Part shown: piece by piece, positions 13,388-16,380 of the stretch | How positions within the stretch are numbered: the first letter of the stretch is position 1 | How the letters are laid out: the number at the start of each line of letters is the position of its first letter | From: JAGOTP01 sp964443315 | Lineage (GTDB): Bacteria > Patescibacteriota > Patescibacteriia > 2-12-FULL-60-25 | Length of the DNA: 16,380 bases | Direction: 5' to 3' | Assembly: GCA_964443315.1 (NCBI GenBank) | Contig: CAYUCP010000017.1 | Location: 1 to 16,380 of the forward strand | Position numbers and translations under genes: made by a program | Notes under the pieces: generated by a model | Database searches by the model: none | What the model saw: the letters and a program-made list of their open reading frames with translations, nothing else | Told to the model about the DNA's origin: nothing

Positions 13388-13416
13388 AAGGTACCAGATC
13401 ACCCTAAACTAGACAA
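13388..13416 (-). promoter_or_regulatory. Promoter of tRNA-Phe
   Basis: On the minus strand, TTGTCT (13416-13411) and TACCTT (13393-13388) have a 17-bp spacer, with the tRNA beginning 23 bp later. A 22-bp imperfect palindrome (13382-13403; arms GGTGA/TCACC, centre GGTACC) surrounds the -10 box. Confidence 0.55.
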
Positions 13417-13658
13417 GAAAGGGCGAGGGATCCAGGGAAAGCAAGCTGTTCTGCCGAAAAGAGTATTTTTAAGACCGGCGTGAGGAATCGGTTTGCCATC
13501 GTATAGATGGGCCACGCCGTTCCGTTCACGACCGCACCAGAGAAGACCAGTGCAAACGTCAACGGAAAAGTGATTCGCCGCGAGGGGTAATCGTGTGTGG
13601 CGCCACAGCGCCATCCCCATCCAAACCCCAAAAACCGAGTTTTAGCCCGAAACCTCAC
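13404..13658 (-). pseudogene. Doubtful open frame or gene remnant, 84 codons
   Basis: I do not recognise this. The frame opens with GTG at 13658 and ends at 13404. The first 30 codons look like non-coding sequence (many Arg, Trp, Gly), but the rest reads as a hydrophobic segment, ITFPLTFALVFSGAVV, followed by WPIYTMANRFLTPVLKILF. In another frame, MGMALWRHTRLPLAA (start near 13620) would join this segment well, as if a single frameshift had split a membrane protein of about 70 residues. There is no SD, and the 3' end overlaps the tRNA-Phe promoter. It could equally be non-coding; see the gap entry. Confidence 0.22.
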
Positions 13659-13672
13659 GACCGGTCTTTTTT
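13630..13672. terminator. Weak terminator candidate after the IMPase operon
   Basis: GAGTTTT (13637-13643) and AAACCTC (13650-13656) pair with one mismatch around a 6-nt loop. The outer bases AAAAACCG (from 13630) can pair with CGGTCTTTTTT (to 13672). A T run is available on both strands. It lies about 30 bp after the stop of the IMPase-family gene. Confidence 0.35.
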
Positions 13673-13698
13673 AGCATGCCACAGATTTTTAAGAAGGG

Positions 13699-14496
13699 CT
13701 AGCGAGGACGAATATACTTTTTTGAAAGCTCAACCAATTGGTCATGGAGTAGACCGTTTGAGGCGATCATCCCTCGAATCGGCTGATCGTAGCGTTGGTC
13801 ATCGCCAAACAAATCCGTGACCTTTCCACCCGCTTCTTCAACGAGAACTTTTACAGCCGCCGCGTCGTGAGCTGTATTTGCAGGCATAATGGTAAAGGCA
13901 AATTCGCCAGCTGCCACTAATGCTGCTGGATAGATAGAGGATAACATCCGAAACGTCGCAGCTTGCACGTCATCACAAAGGTATTCTGTGAGAGCGTGAA
14001 CCAAATACGGGTGCGAACAATGAGCTTCAATATTACAGACGCTGCCCTTGAGCTCTGTTCGAGGAGAAACGTGAATTGGTTGGCTATTCAAGGTTGCGCC
14101 CTTCCCCTCTTGTCCAACGAACAGCCGGTCACCAAAGGCGTCGTAAATGACGCCAAGAATACTTTTGCCATTCTGTACAAGGGCAAGAGAAAAGGTACAG
14201 ACTGGCATACCATGAGAAAACGGCGTTGTTCCATCGATCGGATCACAGACCCAGCAATAGTCGCTCAGTCTACTTTGATCACTCGCTTCCTCTCCCCGCA
14301 CGTTGTGCCCTGGGAATAGTTCATGGACACGCTGTATGAGCAGATCATTAATTTCTACATCCGCTTTTGTGACTGGCGTTCGGTCCCCTTTCCAGCCCTT
14401 TGTCATGCCCAGAGAATAATAGCTCCGCATGATTTGGCCAGCATCTTTCGCCATCTGTTCAGCAAACCGTCTAAAGTCATCTCTAGATTGGCTCAT
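13699..14496 (-). CDS. Inositol-monophosphatase-family phosphatase
   Basis: A 265-residue Mg2+-dependent, Li+-sensitive-type phosphatase fold. Seen: TPVTKADVEIND (about 40-51), GEE (68-70, first metal ligand), WVCDPIDGTTPF (82-93, the DPIDGT metal-binding signature), and C-terminal HDAAAVKVLVEEAGG where the last metal Asp sits. All metal ligands are present; the usual WD before the C-terminal Asp reads HD, as in some HisN-type members. The substrate could be inositol phosphate, histidinol phosphate, 3'-phosphoadenosine 5'-phosphate or fructose bisphosphate, and the sequence does not choose. It starts 4 bp after the stop of the NRAMP-like gene, so the two form an operon. Confidence 0.87.
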   Translation of the reverse strand: MSQSRDDFRRFAEQMAKDAGQIMRSYYSLGMTKGWKGDRTPVTKADVEINDLLIQRVHELFPGHNVRGEEASDQSRLSDYCWVCDPIDGTTPFSHGMPVCTFSLALVQNGKSILGVIYDAFGDRLFVGQEGKGATLNSQPIHVSPRTELKGSVCNIEAHCSHPYLVHALTEYLCDDVQAATFRMLSSIYPAALVAAGEFAFTIMPANTAHDAAAVKVLVEEAGGKVTDLFGDDQRYDQPIRGMIASNGLLHDQLVELSKKYIRPR

Positions 14497-14500
14497 AACA

Positions 14501-15748
14501 CTAGAAAAGTAGCAGGTAGATTCCTAGTACGGAAGCTGCCGTCATCAACACAACCGTAAATCCGCCAAGCGCGTTCGACCATGGTCCGCTCTTATATTGC
14601 CGCATCATGGGCGCATTTCCCATCCAAACGATAGCTGCCAAGAGCGGCGGTGCCACAACCGCATTACCGACCGCCGACAGAATCAACAAACGAACCGGGC
14701 TATACGGCAACAAATTGATCAAAAGACCCAGCAGCGTCAGCACGACAACAATTCCATAGAATAATCTTGCTTCACGCCACGTCTTAGACAGTCCTTCCGT
14801 CCTCCCGAGAGCTTCACACACAGCATAGGCGACTACGCTCGTGAGAACGGGTACCGCTAACAACCCTGTAGCCAAGGTTGCTAATGCAAATAACGAGGAA
14901 GCAAATGGACCAGCCAATGGCTCAAGCAGTCGAGCCGCCTGATCCGCCGTTTCAATGGTCTGTTGCCCCGGTTGCGTACCCAAGACAACAGCGCCTGTAA
15001 GCAAAATGAACCAGGCTACCGTGTTCGAAAAAGTCATGCCGGAAAACACGTCCCAAAACATGTCCCGAATACGACGTGGTAGTGGCAACGCGCGCGTTTC
15101 CAGAGCCTTCCGCTCTTCATTTTCTTGATTTGCTTGCCAAAAATACAAATACGGAGAAATGGTCGTACCCAAAAATGCGATCATGAACAATACGAACTCT
15201 CTATTGAGCACGACCAGAGGGAAAAAAGTCCTATGCACAGCCTCCCCCCATGGAATCCGTACAATGAGCGCCACAAAAATGTACGCAAACAGAGACAAAG
15301 TTAGCCACTTTAAATACTTCGCATACGTTCTATAGCTCAGAAAAATCTGCATTCCCAAGGTTAACGCGGTCACCAAGAGAAGCCACCCAAAGACCGACAT
15401 CTGTGGGATAACTAAATTCGCCGAGGCTGCCATCATGCCCAAATCTGCCCCCGCGTTTATCCCATTCGCTAAGGCGAGAAGTATGATAAGCACCCACATG
15501 ACAGGCTTCGGAACCAGGGTACGCAAGTTCTGAATCAAGCCTTTTCTCGTCACAATGGCTACGCGCCCACAGATCTCTTGAACCGAGATGAGAAGCGGTA
15601 ACGTCCAGAGCGCCATCCAAAGCGGCGCAAGCCCAAACTGAACTCCACCCTGCGAGTAGGTAGCTACGCCCGATGGGTCATCATCAGAAGCACCCGTGAC
15701 GAGTCCGGGGCCTAGAATCTTTAAAAAACGACGAACGCGATTCAGCAT
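14501..15748 (-). CDS. NRAMP-related divalent metal transporter (NRMT-like)
   Basis: A 415-residue membrane protein with about 11 predicted helices of the SLC11/NRAMP fold. Helix 1 begins GPGLVTGASDDDPSGVATYS: where canonical Mn/Fe NRAMPs have DPGN, this reads DPSG. Helix 6 reads FLGTTISPYLYFWQ, where canonical members have an A-x-x-M-P-H pattern; the metal-coordinating Met is replaced. The same replacements mark the NRAMP-related Mg2+ transporters (NRMTs), so Mg2+ is a better substrate guess than Mn2+ (inference). The frame runs to a TTG at 15760; the ATG at 15748 is preferred since its MLNRVRRFLK leads straight into helix 1. It is the first gene of an operon with the metal-dependent phosphatase. 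Confidence 0.88.
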   Translation of the reverse strand: MLNRVRRFLKILGPGLVTGASDDDPSGVATYSQGGVQFGLAPLWMALWTLPLLISVQEICGRVAIVTRKGLIQNLRTLVPKPVMWVLIILLALANGINAGADLGMMAASANLVIPQMSVFGWLLLVTALTLGMQIFLSYRTYAKYLKWLTLSLFAYIFVALIVRIPWGEAVHRTFFPLVVLNREFVLFMIAFLGTTISPYLYFWQANQENEERKALETRALPLPRRIRDMFWDVFSGMTFSNTVAWFILLTGAVVLGTQPGQQTIETADQAARLLEPLAGPFASSLFALATLATGLLAVPVLTSVVAYAVCEALGRTEGLSKTWREARLFYGIVVVLTLLGLLINLLPYSPVRLLILSAVGNAVVAPPLLAAIVWMGNAPMMRQYKSGPWSNALGGFTVVLMTAASVLGIYLLLF

Positions 15749-15772
15749 GGCAAAGAACAAAAATTCTTCGTC

Positions 15773-15800
15773 ATATTACCATGCGGTTTGCTCAAGTGAA
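15773..15800 (-). promoter_or_regulatory. Candidate promoter of the NRAMP-like operon
   Basis: On the minus strand, TTCACT (15800-15795) and TAATAT (15778-15773) have a 16-bp spacer; the ATG at 15748 is 24 bp downstream. The -35 box touches the T run of the ndk terminator. Confidence 0.4.
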
Positions 15801-15830
15801 AAACAAACCCCGCACCTGTTCGGTGCGGGG
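15798..15830 (-). terminator. Terminator of ndk
   Basis: On the minus strand, CCCCGCACC (15830-15822) pairs perfectly with GGTGCGGGG (15816-15808) around a 5-nt loop, followed by TTTGTTTTT. It lies 22 bp after the ndk stop. Confidence 0.88.
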
Positions 15831-15852
15831 AATGCTGCGTTCAGATTTTGGA

Positions 15853-16380
15853 TTACTCCTGTGGCATGAACCACTTTGGATCGTACTGCACGCGATCGTT
15901 CACGTGTTCGTACTTGTGGAGCTCAACGTCGGTGAACCAGAGAGGAATTTCGTAGTTAGCCTCTTCTGGATTTCCGGACGCGTGGATTAAGTTGCGAAGT
16001 GGACGATTGTGCTCATTCGAGAGCGAGTAGGTATCGTGTGAGAAGTCCCCACGGATCGTGCCTGGGAGGGCCGAGGCTGGTTCCGTTGCACCGACGATCT
16101 TACGAACCAAGGACACTGCCTTCTCCCCTTCCAAGACCATCGCGAGAATTGGCGCTGAGATCAAGAAGTCTACGAGACCTTTCTTAATCGCCGTTCCGTA
16201 CGAGATGTGGTCTGGGAAGTCGAATGGCTGACCGTTCGCTTCGTATTTGGCCTTCGCCTTGCTGTAGACGTTCTGCATCCACTCTTCGGTGAGAGCGTAG
16301 TGCTTATCCACGTCTTCGCGCACAGGGTGGACCATTTTCATGGCTACAATCTTGAGACCAACATCTTCCAAGCGGGAGAT
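15853..16380 (-). CDS. ndk: Nucleoside diphosphate kinase (5' end outside window)
   Basis: Transfers the gamma-phosphate of ATP to nucleoside diphosphates through a phosphohistidine; cytosolic. 175 residues are visible and the frame continues upstream past the window end (ISRLEDVGLKIVAMKM is the usual strand after the GEIISR region). Seen: ISAPILAMVLEGEKAV, VGATEPASALPGTIRGDF, and NLIHASGNPEEANYEI with the catalytic His. Even without its start it is longer than the roughly 140-residue E. coli enzyme: about 20-25 extra residues (around TEEWMQNVYSKAKAKYEANG) lie between the first helix and ISAP, and the C-terminus runs on past the EI after the active site to KWFMPQE. It ends at a TAA followed by a strong terminator. 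Confidence 0.93.
   Translation of the reverse strand: MSRLEDVGLKIVAMKMVHPVREDVDKHYALTEEWMQNVYSKAKAKYEANGQPFDFPDHISYGTAIKKGLVDFLISAPILAMVLEGEKAVSLVRKIVGATEPASALPGTIRGDFSHDTYSLSNEHNRPLRNLIHASGNPEEANYEIPLWFTDVELHKYEHVNDRVQYDPKWFMPQE

Larger units (their letters stand above)
13365..13698. other. 334-bp gap with inverted repeats, no convincing gene
   Basis: Besides the tRNA-Phe promoter and a doubtful open frame, the gap holds three strong inverted repeats. CGGCGTG (about 13477-13483) pairs with CACGCCG (about 13513-13519), enclosing CCATC-GTATA-GATGG. TGGCGC-CACA-GCGCCA forms a tight hairpin at about 13598-13613. A weak bidirectional terminator-like stem (13637-13643 with 13650-13656) is flanked by A5 and T6 runs. 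I tested RNase P, tmRNA and SRP RNA signatures by eye and found none. Confidence 0.5.

Noticed and set aside
13196..13483. Plus-strand open frame of 95 codons containing RIELTTQGSSGLRSTTELPRH
   Set aside because: This is the classic spurious translation of the strand opposite a tRNA gene.
13365..13698. RNase P, tmRNA or SRP RNA in the gap
   Set aside because: A GTGAGGAATCGG stretch recalls the RNase P core, but the full GAGGAAAGTCC motif and its partner are missing; no tmRNA or SRP signatures were seen.
1..16380. Defence island, prophage, transposon or CRISPR locus
   Set aside because: No nuclease-helicase clusters, integrases, transposases or spaced direct repeats are present; the genes are housekeeping and transport.

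Overview
This 16.4 kb window is an ordinary, gene-dense chromosomal segment of a bacterium. The compact layout, very small intergenic gaps, near absence of Shine-Dalgarno (SD) sequences, short leaders, and protein variants (short pyrophosphatase, membrane-anchored HIT protein, enlarged nucleoside diphosphate kinase, CBU_0592-type membrane protein) suggest a member of the Patescibacteria/CPR. This is an inference from gene style; no rRNA or ribosomal protein is present to place it. I see no CRISPR array, insertion sequence, integrase, phage gene or recognisable defence system.

Layout. 1-2742 (+): the C-terminal part of a dCTP deaminase cut by the window edge, then a tight run of a PfkB-family sugar kinase, class II fructose-bisphosphate aldolase and a small three-helix membrane protein. 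2845-5870 (+): ribosome-associated GTPase HflX, an unrecognised 62-residue single-helix protein with its own promoter and terminator, and a CCA-adding enzyme with an HD domain. 5871-6353 (-): a membrane-anchored HIT protein meeting the CCA gene stop-to-stop with no spacer. 6437-8238 (+): an RlmI-like rRNA methyltransferase, tRNA-Gly(TCC), and a SemiSWEET-type PQ-loop transporter. 8335-11273 (-): folC and gpmI, separated by overlapping alternative hairpins. 11394-12518 (+): cyclopropane-fatty-acyl-phospholipid synthase, divergent from gpmI across a palindrome-rich gap. 12536-13364 (-): an Smr-domain protein, a short inorganic pyrophosphatase and tRNA-Phe(GAA). 13365-13698: a gap of about 330 bp without a convincing gene. 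13699-16380 (-): an inositol-monophosphatase-family enzyme, an NRAMP-related transporter with an altered metal site, and a nucleoside diphosphate kinase cut by the window end.

Functionally the segment mixes central glycolysis (sugar kinase, aldolase, GpmI), nucleotide metabolism (dCTP deaminase, NDK, pyrophosphatase), tRNA/rRNA maintenance (CCA enzyme, RlmI-like, two tRNAs, HflX), one-carbon cofactor tailoring (FolC), lipid modification (Cfa) and transport (SemiSWEET, NRAMP-like). The points most worth a second look are two small membrane-protein genes whose promoters, SD sites and codon use differ from all neighbours; the NRMT-like metal-site replacements in the NRAMP protein; a possible attenuator before folC; -10 boxes that leave almost no leader before several start codons; and the palindromes between gpmI and cfa.
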